From contig NZ_LSIC01000153.1 in NCBI RefSeq assembly GCF_001556045.1, positions 1-57,025 of the forward strand: a stretch of 57,025 nucleotides of DNA, given 5' to 3'. Positions 35,321-44,775 of this stretch are shown in pieces. Positions within the stretch are counted from its first letter, which is position 1. Each line of letters begins with the position of its first letter. Below the pieces are notes generated by a model. That model worked only from the letters and a program-made list of their open reading frames with translations. It made no database searches and was not told the origin of the DNA. The stretch comes from Bradyrhizobium sp. CCH5-F6 (GTDB lineage Bacteria; Pseudomonadota; Alphaproteobacteria; Rhizobiales; Xanthobacteraceae). The translations under genes and the position numbers were made by a program.

Positions 35321-38300
35321 ATGGGTGTCTCCGAACCGTTCATCCGCCGGCCCATCGCGACCTCGCTGCTCGGCGTCGCGCTGCTGATCGGCGGCCTGCT
35401 CGGCTATTTCGCGCTGCCGGTCTCGGCGCTGCCGCAGGTCGATTTCCCGACCGTGCAGGTCACGACGCAGCTTCCGGGCGCCAGCCCCGACGTCATCGCC
35501 TCGCTGATCACCGCGCCGCTGGAGCGGCAGCTGGGGCAGATCCCGTCGCTGTCGGCGATGAACTCGACCAGCTCGTTCGGCGTCAGCCAGATCTCGCTCC
35601 AGTTCGATCTCAACCGCGACATCGACGGCGCGACCCAGGACGTGCAGGCCGCGATCAATGCCGCGGCCGGCGTGTTGCCCAAGACGCTGCCTTACCCTCC
35701 GATCTACGCCAAGGTGAACCCGGCGGATGCGCCGGTGATGACGCTGGCGCTGCGCTCCGACACGATCTCGTTGCGCGTCATGAGCGACATCGCCGACACC
35801 ATTCTGGCGCAACGTTTGAGCCAGATTTCCGGCGTCGGACGCGTCTCGGTGCTAGGCGGACTGAAGCCCGCCGTGCGCATCCAGGCCGATCTCGCGCGCC
35901 TTGCGGCCTACGGCATCGCCATGGAGGATCTGCGGACAGCGATCGCCAATGCCAATGTCTCGGGGCCGAAGGGCTCGCTCGACGGCGCGCAGCAATCCTA
36001 CATCATCGCGGCCAACGACCAGATCGCGGCCGCCGACGCTTACAAGCCGGTCATCATCGCCTATCGCAACGGATCGCCCGTCACCATCGGCGACGTCGCC
36101 CAGATCGTCGACGGCCTCGAGAACGACCGCACCGGCGGCTGGTACCAGGGCACGCCGGCCGTCATCATCGACATCCAGCGCCAGCCCGGCGCCAACGTCA
36201 TCGACGTCGTCAGCCAGATCCGCGCGGAAATCCCCAAGGTGCAGCGCGCGATCCCGGCCGGCGTAAACCTCACCATCGTTTCCGACCGCACCGTCACCAT
36301 CCGCGCCTCGGTGCGCGACGTGCAGTTCACGCTGGTGCTTGCCGTCGTGCTGGTGACGCTGGTGGTGCTGCTGTTCCTGCGCTCGCTGCGCGCCACGCTG
36401 ATTGCCGGCGTTGCGCTGCCACTCTCGCTGATCACCAGCTTCGGCATCATGTATTTCGCCGGGTTCAGCCTCGACAATCTCTCGCTGATGGCGCTCACGA
36501 TCGGCACCGGCTTCGTCGTCGACGACGCCATCGTGATGATCGAAAACATCGTTCGCCACATGGAGAACGGCGACAGCGCGATGGAGGCCTCGCTGAAGGG
36601 CGCCAGCGAGATCGGCTTCACCGTGATCTCGCTGACGGTGTCGCTGATCGCCGTCTTCATTCCGCTGTTGTTCATGTCGGGCCTCGTCGGGCGCATGTTC
36701 CGCGAATTCGCGCTGACCTTGACGATCGCGGTCGTGACGTCGGCGGTGGTCTCGCTGACGCTGACGCCGATGATGTGCTCGCGCCTGCTCAAGCACGCCC
36801 ATGAGGAACTGGCGGTGCCGGGCCTGGCCGCGATCAGCCGTTTCATCGACCGCACGGTCGAGGCCTATCACAAATCGCTGCTGTGGGTTCTGGAACGCCA
36901 GCGCGCCACCCTGGTCGTGACCTTCGCCACGCTGGTTGCAACCCTGGTCCTCTATGTCGTCGCACCGAAGGGCTTCCTGCCGCTGCAGGACACCGCCTCG
37001 ATCACGGCGGTGACGGAGGCCGGGCCCGACGTGTCGTTTACGGAAATGAAGAGACGGCAGGCCGAGGCGGCCGACGCCATCAGCGCCGACCCCGATGTGG
37101 TCGGCGTGGTCTCGGTGATCGGTGCGGGCTCGGTCAACCCGACCACCAATGTCGGCCGGCTCGTCATGAGCCTGAAGCCGCGCGGCGAGCGACGTGACGA
37201 TATCACAGGCGTCGTGGCCCGGCTGAAGGAGCGGGTATCTGGCATCCCCGGCATGACCGTCTATTTCCAGCCGGTGCAGGACGTGCAGATCTCGACCCAG
37301 TCGAGCCGCTCGCAATACCAGTACACGCTGACCGGCACCGATGCGACGCTGGTCTCGGAATGGGCGCGCAAGCTGGTCGCGGAGATGCGGCGCGATCCCT
37401 TGTTCCGGGACGTCTCCTCCGAGGCGCAGGAGGGGGGCCTGCGCGCGCAGCTCGACGTCGACCGCACCCGCGCCGGCCAGCTCGGCGTCAGCCTCCAGGC
37501 CATCACCGACACGCTGAACGACGCCTTCGCCCAGCGTCAGATCTCGACCATTTACGGCCAGGCCAACCAGTACCGCGTGGTGCTGGAGGCGCTGCCGATG
37601 TACCAGCGCGATCCCTCGATCCTGTCAAAGCTCTATCTGCCCGGCGCCGCCAGCACCACCGTCGGCGCGCCCAACGCCCAGGTGCCGCTGTCGGCCGTGG
37701 CGACGCTGAAGCGGACCACGGCGCCGCTCGCGATCTCGCACCAGGCGCAGTTCCCGTCCGTCTCGCTCAGCTTCAACCTCGCGCCGGGCGCGGCGCTCGG
37801 CGATGCCGTCGAGGCGGTCAAGACCATCGAGACCCGCATCGGCATGCCCAACAGCATCGTCGGCGTCTACGCCGGTGATGCCGCGGAATTCGCCAAGGCG
37901 CTCGCCGGCCAGCCCTGGCTGCTGCTCGCCGCCGTCATCACGATCTACATCGTGCTGGGCGTGCTCTACGAGAGCTACATCCATCCGATCACGATCCTCT
38001 CGACGCTGCCTTCAGCCGGTGTCGGTGCGATCCTGGCGCTGATGCTGTGCGGTCAGGATCTCTCGGTGATCGGCCTGATCGGCATCATCCTGCTGATGGG
38101 CATCGTCAAGAAGAACGCGATCATGATGATCGACTTCGCGCTGGAGGCCGAGCGCGGACGGGGCATGTCGCCGAACGAGGCGATCGTGCAGGCGTGCCTT
38201 TTGCGCTTCCGGCCAATCATGATGACGACGCTGGCGGCGCTGTTCGGCGCGCTGCCGCTTGCGATCGAGAGCGGCACCGGCGCCGAGCTGCGTTTTCCGC

Positions 38301-38470
38301 TCGGCATCTCCATCATCGGCGGCCTGCTGCTGAGCCAGCTCTTGACGCTCTACACCACGCCCGTGATCTATCTCGCGCTCGACCGCATCAACCGCCGCTT
38401 CGAGCAGGCGCTGCCGCCGGCCGAATCCGGCGGGCCGCCGGTCGCCGGGGCGACCGAGGGCATGCAGTGA
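35321..38470 (+). CDS. mdtB: RND multidrug transporter, MdtB-like
   Basis: A 1049-residue proton-driven inner-membrane pump with 12 helices and two large periplasmic loops. It starts EPFIRRPIATSLLGVALLI and has FPTVQVTTQLPGASPDVI and NPADAPVMTLAL, as in E. coli MdtB. The proton-relay Asp pair is in GTGFVVDDAIVMIEN (helix 4) and the helix-10 Lys is in GIVKKNAIMMIDFAL. It should form a heterotrimer with the next gene product, as MdtB2C does in E. coli. Substrates are unknown; bile-salt-like compounds, novobiocin and plant phenolics are typical for the group. Confidence 0.93.
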   Translation: MGVSEPFIRRPIATSLLGVALLIGGLLGYFALPVSALPQVDFPTVQVTTQLPGASPDVIASLITAPLERQLGQIPSLSAMNSTSSFGVSQISLQFDLNRDIDGATQDVQAAINAAAGVLPKTLPYPPIYAKVNPADAPVMTLALRSDTISLRVMSDIADTILAQRLSQISGVGRVSVLGGLKPAVRIQADLARLAAYGIAMEDLRTAIANANVSGPKGSLDGAQQSYIIAANDQIAAADAYKPVIIAYRNGSPVTIGDVAQIVDGLENDRTGGWYQGTPAVIIDIQRQPGANVIDVVSQIRAEIPKVQRAIPAGVNLTIVSDRTVTIRASVRDVQFTLVLAVVLVTLVVLLFLRSLRATLIAGVALPLSLITSFGIMYFAGFSLDNLSLMALTIGTGFVVDDAIVMIENIVRHMENGDSAMEASLKGASEIGFTVISLTVSLIAVFIPLLFMSGLVGRMFREFALTLTIAVVTSAVVSLTLTPMMCSRLLKHAHEELAVPGLAAISRFIDRTVEAYHKSLLWVLERQRATLVVTFATLVATLVLYVVAPKGFLPLQDTASITAVTEAGPDVSFTEMKRRQAEAADAISADPDVVGVVSVIGAGSVNPTTNVGRLVMSLKPRGERRDDITGVVARLKERVSGIPGMTVYFQPVQDVQISTQSSRSQYQYTLTGTDATLVSEWARKLVAEMRRDPLFRDVSSEAQEGGLRAQLDVDRTRAGQLGVSLQAITDTLNDAFAQRQISTIYGQANQYRVVLEALPMYQRDPSILSKLYLPGAASTTVGAPNAQVPLSAVATLKRTTAPLAISHQAQFPSVSLSFNLAPGAALGDAVEAVKTIETRIGMPNSIVGVYAGDAAEFAKALAGQPWLLLAAVITIYIVLGVLYESYIHPITILSTLPSAGVGAILALMLCGQDLSVIGLIGIILLMGIVKKNAIMMIDFALEAERGRGMSPNEAIVQACLLRFRPIMMTTLAALFGALPLAIESGTGAELRFPLGISIIGGLLLSQLLTLYTTPVIYLALDRINRRFEQALPPAESGGPPVAGATEGMQ

Positions 38471-41400
38471 TGCCATCGATCTCGGAGCCCTTCATCCGCC
38501 GGCCGGTCGCGACCACGCTGCTGTCGATCGGGTTGTTCCTGCTGGGTGTCGTCGCCTACCATTTCCTTCCCGTCGCCTCGGTCCCGAACGTCGATTTCCC
38601 CGCCATCTTCGTCTCGGCCAGCCGGCCCGGCGCCGATCCGTCCGTGATGGCGGCCACGGTGGCCTCGCCACTGGAGCGGCGGTTGGGTGAGATCGCCGGC
38701 ATCAACCAGATCACCTCGACCTCGACCCTCGGCACGACCAACATCCAGCTCCAGTTCGACATCGGACGCAACATCGACAAGGCCGCGCGCGACGTGCAGG
38801 CGGCGATCAACGCCGCGATGGTCGACCTGCCGAGCGACCTGCCGACGCTGCCGCGCTTCCGCAAAGCCAATACGGCCGGCGCGCCGATTTTCGTGCTGGC
38901 GCTGACCTCGAAGACGCTGTCGGCAAGCGCGATCTACGACGTCGCCGATACCGTGCTGGCGCAGCGCATCTCGCAGGTGCCGGGCGTTGGTGACGTCACC
39001 GTGTCCGGCGCCGACCAGCCGGCCGTGCGGGTGCAGCTCAACCCCGTCGCGCTGTCGAATGCCGGTATCGCCACCGACGACGTTCGGACCGCCATCATCA
39101 ACGCCAACCCGCTCGGTCCCGTCGGCATTTTCGAAGGCGAGCGTCAGAGCGAGACGCTGGCGCTCAACCGGCAGATGCGCACCGCGAAAGAGTTTCGCGA
39201 CATCGTCATCAAGAGCTCCAACGGGAATTTCCTGCGGCTCTCCGACGTCGCCGACATCGAGGATTCCGTCCGCAACACGCGCTCGATCGCCTGGTTCAAC
39301 AAGCAGCCAGCGGTGCTGATCCAGATCACCAAGCAGGGTGATGCCAACGTCATCGACACCGTCGACAGGGTCAAGGCGCTGATCCCCGCGCTGAAGCAGT
39401 GGATCCCGGCCGGCGTCGAGATCTCCACTTTGGTCGACCGCACCGGCACGATCCGCGCCAGCGTGCTGGACATGCAATGGACGCTGCTGGCGACCGCGTT
39501 CCTGGTGATGGCCGTGGTGTTCGTGTTCCTGCGGCGCCTGACGCCGACCATCGCGGCGGGCATCTCGGTGCCGCTGGCGCTGGCCGGCACCTGCGCCGGC
39601 ATGTGGGTCGCGGGCTTCTCGATCGACAATCTGTCGCTGATGGCGCTGGCGATCTCCGTCGGCTTCGTTGTCGACGATGCCATCGTCATGATCGAGAACA
39701 TGTATCGCAATCTCGAGCATGGGATGCGGCCGTTCCGGGCGGCGCAGGAAGGCGCGAAGCAGATCGGCTTCACGGTGGTCTCGATCAGCCTGTCGCTGAT
39801 CGCCGCCTTCACGCCGCTGATCTTCATGGACGGCATCGTCGGTCGTCTGCTGCGCGAATTCTCGCTGACGCTGACCTTCGCCATTTTGGTCTCGACGTTG
39901 GTGTCGCTGACGGTGACGCCGATGATCTGCGCTCACTACATCCGGCAGACCACGTCGGGCACCGCGACCCTGTTCGACCGCATCATCGAAGGCTCGTTGA
40001 CGCGCCTCGTCGCCTTCTACGCCCGTACTTTGCGTACCGTGCTGGAATTCCCGCTACTGACGCTGCTGGTGTTCTTCGCCACCATCGCGCTCACGGTGAC
40101 GCTCTACATCAAGGTTCCCAAAGGCTATTTCCCGACCGACGATTCCGGCTTCGTCATCGGTGCGACGCGCGCCTCGGCCGACATCTCGTTCCAGTCGATG
40201 CTCAGCCTCCAGCAGCGGCTCGCGGACATCGTGATGCAGGATCCCGCCGTTGCCGGTATCGGATCGACCGTCGGCGGCGGAGGCGGGCCGGGGGCGGCGA
40301 CATCGAATCGCGGCACCATGTTCATCAGCCTGAAGCCGCCGGAGGAGCGCGACCACGTCTCGACGCAGGTCGTCATCGACCGCCTCCGGCGCGCGTTGTA
40401 TCCCGTCCCCGGCATCCGCCTGTTCATGTTCGCCGCACAGGACGTGCGAGCCGGGGGACGGCAGAGCGATTCCGACTACCAGTACACGCTGACCAGCACC
40501 GATCTCGGCCTGTTGCAGAAGTGGGCTCCGATCGTGGCCAAGCGCATGGAGAGCGTGGAGGGCATTACCGACATCTCCAGCGATCGTGATCCCGGCGGGC
40601 TTCAGCTCACGCTTTCCATTGACCGCCAGAAAGCTTCCGCGCTCGGCGTCAGGGTTCAAGACATCGACAACGCGCTCAACAATGCATTCGCGCAGCGGCA
40701 GATCTCGATCATCTATACCCAGCGCAACCAGTACATGGTAATTCTGCAGATCGACCCGAAATTCCAGGTCGATCCCTCCAACCTTGACCGCATCTTTGTC
40801 GCCGGCGCGGGCGACGCCCAGGTGCCGCTGTCGGCAGTGGTGCACGCGACGCGCGGGCTCGCAGCGCTGGCGGTCTATCACTCCCAGTCGTTCCCCTCGA
40901 CCACCGTGTCGTTCAACCTGTTGCCGGACGTGGCGCTGCAGGCCGCGACGCAGAACATCCAGCGCGCGGTCGAGGAGCTGCACATGCCTGAGGGCATCCG
41001 CGGCAGCTTCGATGGCAACGCCGGCGACTTCGCCAGGACCAGCGGCCGCCAGCCGCTTCTCATTCTCGGCGCGCTGGTCGCGATGTATATCGTGCTGGGG
41101 GTGCTCTACGAGAGCCTTGCCCATCCACTCACGATCATCTCGACGCTGCCCTCGGCCGGGCTCGGCGCGCTGCTCGCCTTGCAGCTCACCAACACGCCGC
41201 TGACGGTGATCGCCTTCGTCGGAATCATCCTGTTGATCGGCATCGTCAAGAAGAACGGCATCATGATGGTCGATTTCGCGCTCGACGCCGAACGCCAGCG
41301 CGGCCTGTCCTCGGCGGAAGCGATCTTCGAGGCGTGCCAGGCGCGCTTCCGTCCGATCCTGATGACGACCATGGCGGCGCTGTTCGCCGGCATTCCGCTC

Positions 41401-41574
41401 GTGATCGCGACCGGCCCCGGCACGGAGCTGCGCCGCCCGCTCGGCATCACCATCATCGGCGGCCTGTTCGTCTCGCAGATCCTGACGCTGTACACGACGC
41501 CGGTGATCTACCTCCTGATCGACCGCCTGCGGCGACGGTCCGAGCCGCGTCCGCTGGCGGCACCGGCGGAATAG
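38470..41574 (+). CDS. mdtC: RND multidrug transporter, MdtC-like
   Basis: A 1034-residue second RND subunit. It starts EPFIRRPVATTLLSIGLFL, with FPAIFVSASRPGADPSVM and the FRKANTAGAPIFVLALTS block that places it with MdtC rather than MdtB. The helix-4 motif GFVVDDAIVMIEN and the helix-10 Lys in GIVKKNGIMMVDFAL are intact. The ATG shares one base with the mdtB stop (TGATG), so translation is coupled. A glycine-rich loop (GGGGGPGAATSNRG) lies in the second periplasmic domain. Completes the four-gene efflux operon. Confidence 0.93.
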   Translation: MPSISEPFIRRPVATTLLSIGLFLLGVVAYHFLPVASVPNVDFPAIFVSASRPGADPSVMAATVASPLERRLGEIAGINQITSTSTLGTTNIQLQFDIGRNIDKAARDVQAAINAAMVDLPSDLPTLPRFRKANTAGAPIFVLALTSKTLSASAIYDVADTVLAQRISQVPGVGDVTVSGADQPAVRVQLNPVALSNAGIATDDVRTAIINANPLGPVGIFEGERQSETLALNRQMRTAKEFRDIVIKSSNGNFLRLSDVADIEDSVRNTRSIAWFNKQPAVLIQITKQGDANVIDTVDRVKALIPALKQWIPAGVEISTLVDRTGTIRASVLDMQWTLLATAFLVMAVVFVFLRRLTPTIAAGISVPLALAGTCAGMWVAGFSIDNLSLMALAISVGFVVDDAIVMIENMYRNLEHGMRPFRAAQEGAKQIGFTVVSISLSLIAAFTPLIFMDGIVGRLLREFSLTLTFAILVSTLVSLTVTPMICAHYIRQTTSGTATLFDRIIEGSLTRLVAFYARTLRTVLEFPLLTLLVFFATIALTVTLYIKVPKGYFPTDDSGFVIGATRASADISFQSMLSLQQRLADIVMQDPAVAGIGSTVGGGGGPGAATSNRGTMFISLKPPEERDHVSTQVVIDRLRRALYPVPGIRLFMFAAQDVRAGGRQSDSDYQYTLTSTDLGLLQKWAPIVAKRMESVEGITDISSDRDPGGLQLTLSIDRQKASALGVRVQDIDNALNNAFAQRQISIIYTQRNQYMVILQIDPKFQVDPSNLDRIFVAGAGDAQVPLSAVVHATRGLAALAVYHSQSFPSTTVSFNLLPDVALQAATQNIQRAVEELHMPEGIRGSFDGNAGDFARTSGRQPLLILGALVAMYIVLGVLYESLAHPLTIISTLPSAGLGALLALQLTNTPLTVIAFVGIILLIGIVKKNGIMMVDFALDAERQRGLSSAEAIFEACQARFRPILMTTMAALFAGIPLVIATGPGTELRRPLGITIIGGLFVSQILTLYTTPVIYLLIDRLRRRSEPRPLAAPAE

Positions 41575-41589
41575 GTTGTTGAAGCGCCG
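41574..41589 (+). repeat. Left copy of an imperfect 16-bp direct repeat
   Basis: GGTTGTTGAAGCGCCG starts at the mdtC stop codon and matches 43280-43295 in 15 of 16 positions. Together they flank the phage-tail-like gene. Confidence 0.45.
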
Positions 41590-41770
41590 CGCGTGCTGCG
41601 CCGCAAGCTTTCACAGGCATCTTCATGCGCCCGTCAACCTGACCGCGTATGTTGGCCTCGTTAACCCATAAGACCATTCCACCATCGATCCCCGTTGTGC
41701 CGACTTCCGCTCGCAGGCGGGGCCGATTGCGGCTGAGCAAGCACAACGGGGCAAAAAGGAGCCAACAACC

Positions 41771-43225
41771 ATGACTTTGCTTGCGACCAGCTTCGACACG
41801 TATCTCGCTCTGTACGATGACTTCACGCGCTTTCCAAACAATGTTGTTATGGATGAACAGCTGCCGATCGCGGGTGCCACCTGGAAAACGACCGGAGCAA
41901 CCGCTCCCAAGATTTCTGGCGGCTATCTCGTCAGCGGAACGATCGATCCAGCTCAACAAGTTGGCTATCTTTATTCAATCCAACCAAATCCAGTTAACGA
42001 GCTTGGATGCGACATTGTGTGGTCCGGCGGCACTCAGATGGTGCCAGCCATGACGCTGACGATATCACCGGATACGAATGCAACCGGGCTTACGCTCACC
42101 AAGATGCTGCATTTCAATTTTGGGCCAATCGGATTCTATGTCAGCTTCGGGGATGCGGTGGGGCCGGGCGCACCGCTCCAGCCGGTCACCGCGGGCAACT
42201 GGACAGTGCCCATGAAGAACGACGATGCCACCGTCTACCGCGTGAAGATGGCGGTTCGTGGCAACAGTCTTGCCATCTTCGGCCCCAACGGCGAGGTGTT
42301 TGGATGGAGCGACGCACGAGTGTCCCAGTTCGCCGGTGGTCTTTGCTTTCTCGAACCCGCGATCTATTTCGAAGGTGGTCAGCAAGGCCTGACTGCCAAG
42401 GTCAAGCGGGCCTGGGCCGTGAGCGACGGCAGCACCGATACGAAAAGTGAACTCGCGAACCTCCCGACGGCCCCGTTTGCTGCCAACAACGATTTTGCAG
42501 CACTTGGAAACTATTTCTACTATGGACGGGTTGTCGGCGCCTTGAACACGATGGGCGAGGTCGATGTCGGAATCATTCGTGAAAGTCCCGGCACTTCATT
42601 CCCGCAAGTTCAGTTCGGTCCGACCAACATCATCACTTCGCTCGCAGGTGAAGCAATTGGCGGCGCCACGACGATTCCCACCGTTGACTACATTCCGGCT
42701 GGCACCTCGGTCACAATCGACCCTGGCCCAAACCAGGAAGTCGTCGAGATCATTTCGGTGAGTAGCTCATTCCCTCCCTATAGCCTCACAATTCCTGCGC
42801 CAGGTCTGGCGCGGGCGCATGCCGATGGGGCTATCGTGCAATGTGCCGCCGCTGAATCGATGCGATACACCGTGATTTATGATCAGTTTAACCGGATCTT
42901 CCAGTTTCCGCTCGACGGTGGGAAAATCGTGTCCTTTGGGGGCCACTTCTATATTACGACTCGGGTCGGACCAGACGGCCAGCCTATGCTGCAACTCGTT
43001 CTGGACAACAGCACGAGCCCCGGGGCGATCACGTCGTACAATGGACGCGTTCGTTTGGATCAAGGCAATACGTTCGCGACTGGTGTGGGCAATGCTCGTC
43101 CGACCGACGCGCTAAGAGTCGGCGATCAGTTCTACGACACCAACCTCGGAAAACCGATCTGGGTTGCCAGCGTAGCGCCAAATGGCACGGCGCTGTGGAA
43201 AGATGCTGCCGGCAACGGCGTATAA
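41771..43225 (+). CDS. Unknown 484-residue protein with phage-tail-like C-terminal segments
   Basis: ATG after AAAAAGGAG gives 484 residues with no signal peptide or membrane helix. It is beta-rich and low in Lys/Arg. The first about 220 residues (FTRFPNNVVMDEQLPIAG, YLYSIQPNPVNELGCDIVW) resemble a jelly-roll or lectin-like domain. Residues about 295-360 (IGGATTIPTVDYIPAGTSV, NQEVVEIISVS, ARAHADGAIV) and the last 40 residues (RPTDALRVGDQFYDTNLGKP, then IW and a WKDAAGNGV end) match motifs I know from phage tail fibre and capsid-decoration proteins. GC content is visibly lower than its neighbours and AT-ending codons are common, suggesting transfer. It is flanked by an imperfect 16-bp direct repeat. 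Function unknown; adhesin or tail-fibre relic are options. Confidence 0.75.
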   Translation: MTLLATSFDTYLALYDDFTRFPNNVVMDEQLPIAGATWKTTGATAPKISGGYLVSGTIDPAQQVGYLYSIQPNPVNELGCDIVWSGGTQMVPAMTLTISPDTNATGLTLTKMLHFNFGPIGFYVSFGDAVGPGAPLQPVTAGNWTVPMKNDDATVYRVKMAVRGNSLAIFGPNGEVFGWSDARVSQFAGGLCFLEPAIYFEGGQQGLTAKVKRAWAVSDGSTDTKSELANLPTAPFAANNDFAALGNYFYYGRVVGALNTMGEVDVGIIRESPGTSFPQVQFGPTNIITSLAGEAIGGATTIPTVDYIPAGTSVTIDPGPNQEVVEIISVSSSFPPYSLTIPAPGLARAHADGAIVQCAAAESMRYTVIYDQFNRIFQFPLDGGKIVSFGGHFYITTRVGPDGQPMLQLVLDNSTSPGAITSYNGRVRLDQGNTFATGVGNARPTDALRVGDQFYDTNLGKPIWVASVAPNGTALWKDAAGNGV

Positions 43226-43245
43226 AACTCTGGACCAAGGTCCAC

Positions 43246-43272
43246 GGGCCGGTGCGTACACCGCACCGGCCC
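43246..43272 (+). terminator. Strong hairpin after the phage-tail-like gene
   Basis: GGGCCGGTGCG pairs perfectly with CGCACCGGCCC over 11 bp around TACAC. There is no T tract, so it may act as an RNA-stabilising end rather than a canonical intrinsic terminator. It is preceded by a smaller palindrome, TGGACCAAGGTCCA. Confidence 0.55.
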
Positions 43273-43279
43273 AATAGCG

Positions 43280-43295
43280 GGTTGTTGAACCGCCG
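43280..43295 (+). repeat. Right copy of the imperfect 16-bp direct repeat
   Basis: GGTTGTTGAACCGCCG, one mismatch from 41574-41589, in the same orientation. Confidence 0.45.
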
Positions 43296-43317
43296 TCCGA
43301 AGCGTATAGCGGCGGCC

Positions 43318-44052
43318 ATGTCGACCCCCATCGCCTCCGCGCCGGCCGAACCCATCCCGGAATGCCCGCACTGCCAGAAGCCGATGCCGCTGTGCATCTG
43401 CGACAGCGTCACGCCGATTGAGAACCGCCTGTCGCTGCTGATCCTCCAGCACCCGCAGGAGCAGGACAGGGCGCTCGGCACCGCGCGGCTGCTTGCGAGG
43501 CATTTCGCCGACGCCACGGTGCGGGTCGGCCTGTCCTGGCCGAGCCTGTCCAAGGCGCTGGGGCGGCCGGTCGAGAACGCCTCGCATTGGGCCGTGCTCT
43601 ACCTCGGCTCGGCGCGCGCGGCCGATCTCGAGGCCGAAGGCGAGATCGTAGCGCTCGACCGCAAGGGCGCCATCGCGGACAACCAGCGTGCGCGGCTCGG
43701 CAAGCTCGAAGGCGTGGTGCTGCTCGACGGCACCTGGAGCCAGGCCAAGGCGCTGTGGTGGCGCAATCCGTGGATGCTCAAGTGCCAGCGCGTGATCCTC
43801 AATCCAGCGCATCCCTCGCGTTACGGACGTCTGCGCCGCGAACCGCGCAGCGACGGGCTCTCGACCATCGAGGCCGCGGCTACGATCCTCGCGGGGCTCG
43901 AGCGGCGTCCTGACATCGCCGACACGCTGCATGCGAGTTTTGAGCGGCTGTTGGCGCGCTACCGCGAGGTCCAGGCCGAGATGCCGGATTTGGCGCCCAA
44001 ACCTGCGCCGAAGGGCCGTCGGCGCGACTTCCGGCGTCGTAAGCGCGCCTGA
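43318..44052 (+). CDS. DTW-domain protein, probable tRNA-uridine aminocarboxypropyltransferase
   Basis: A 244-residue protein of the DTW (TapT/YfiP) family. It has an N-terminal zinc-type cysteine cluster (CPHCQKPMPLCIC), the DGTWSQAKALWWRNP block that names the family (DxTW), and the NPAHPSRYGRLRREP loop. Family members transfer the 3-amino-3-carboxypropyl group of S-adenosylmethionine to uridine in tRNA (acp3U). The start at 43318 is preferred: the 41 upstream in-frame codons run through the hairpin and direct repeat of the previous gene. The basic C-terminus (KGRRRDFRRRKRA) suits RNA binding. A tRNA-Cys gene follows 230 bases later, probably by chance. Confidence 0.88.
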   Translation: MSTPIASAPAEPIPECPHCQKPMPLCICDSVTPIENRLSLLILQHPQEQDRALGTARLLARHFADATVRVGLSWPSLSKALGRPVENASHWAVLYLGSARAADLEAEGEIVALDRKGAIADNQRARLGKLEGVVLLDGTWSQAKALWWRNPWMLKCQRVILNPAHPSRYGRLRREPRSDGLSTIEAAATILAGLERRPDIADTLHASFERLLARYREVQAEMPDLAPKPAPKGRRRDFRRRKRA

Positions 44053-44282
44053 CACCGGCCGATTTCATCCGTCCGGTTCATCCGCCATGGATCGGCCCGC
44101 TCTGGATCACATTGGCGACGATCGCAAGCGTCGGCCCAGTCTGTAGGGCAACTGTTCAACCAGGATCGCCGCGGCGAGAACGGCAGAGGAGGTTCTGGCC
44201 CGTTACCTTGGCGGCGCAAAGGGATAGCTGGCCGCCGGGGTTGCCTAAACCGTTCATCCCCTATATTGCTCCGCCCTTACGG

Positions 44283-44356
44283 GGCCACGTGGCGGAGTGG
44301 TTACGCAACGGTCTGCAAAACCGTGTACACCAGTTCAATTCTGGTCGTGGCCTCCA
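44283..44356 (+). tRNA. tRNA-Cys(GCA), CCA encoded
   Basis: A 74-nt cloverleaf: acceptor stem GGCCACG / CGTGGCC with discriminator T and encoded CCA; anticodon stem-loop ACGGT-CTGCAAA-ACCGT, giving GCA; T stem-loop ACCAG-TTCAATT-CTGGT. All parts are intact. Its 3' half is duplicated at 45202-45252. Confidence 0.95.
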
Positions 44357-44775
44357 TTTCAAATCAATGACTTAGTCGGGAGCCGTCGGCGCTGCGACCC
44401 CGCGCTGGGTTTTGAGCGCATCGTGAACCGATGGACGCAATTCGACCCAATAGTCAACAATGCGCGCAAAGCCCTTATGCGCGTCGGGTCAGAAAATCTC
44501 CCGGTCCTCCTCCAGCCATTCCCGCGCCGAGCTTGTCGCCGAGATCGAAATCGACGGAGACGAGTGAATTCAGGAACGTGCTGCCTCCGGAAGACCTCGA
44601 GCGGCGAGCCCTTCAAAGGAAGTGGACGATTGGCCCGCCATTGGATCGGCAGCGACATCTTGTCCTGAACAACCTTCATGGTACATTTAAGTCTGGATGC
44701 GGCCAAACCTGATGGGCCGACGCGATTTTTTTCGCGACTGCTGCCCAAAAGCCGGTACTCGAGAAGGTCGGTAGG
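44357..44775. other. Spacer after tRNA-Cys, inside the putative island remnant
   Basis: No convincing gene. A 93-codon frame at 44431-44712 and a 35-codon frame at 44460-44567 (ending ELVAEIEIDGDE) overlap in different frames, and neither has a ribosome binding site. No integrase or excisionase is recognisable. Codon use is unlike that of the core genes. Confidence 0.35.

Noticed and set aside
35852..39936. Long minus-strand frames (487 and 522 codons) opposite the RND pump genes
   Set aside because: Rich in Arg/His/Asp/Gln with no hydrophobic core or motif; typical GC-driven shadows of mdtB and mdtC.
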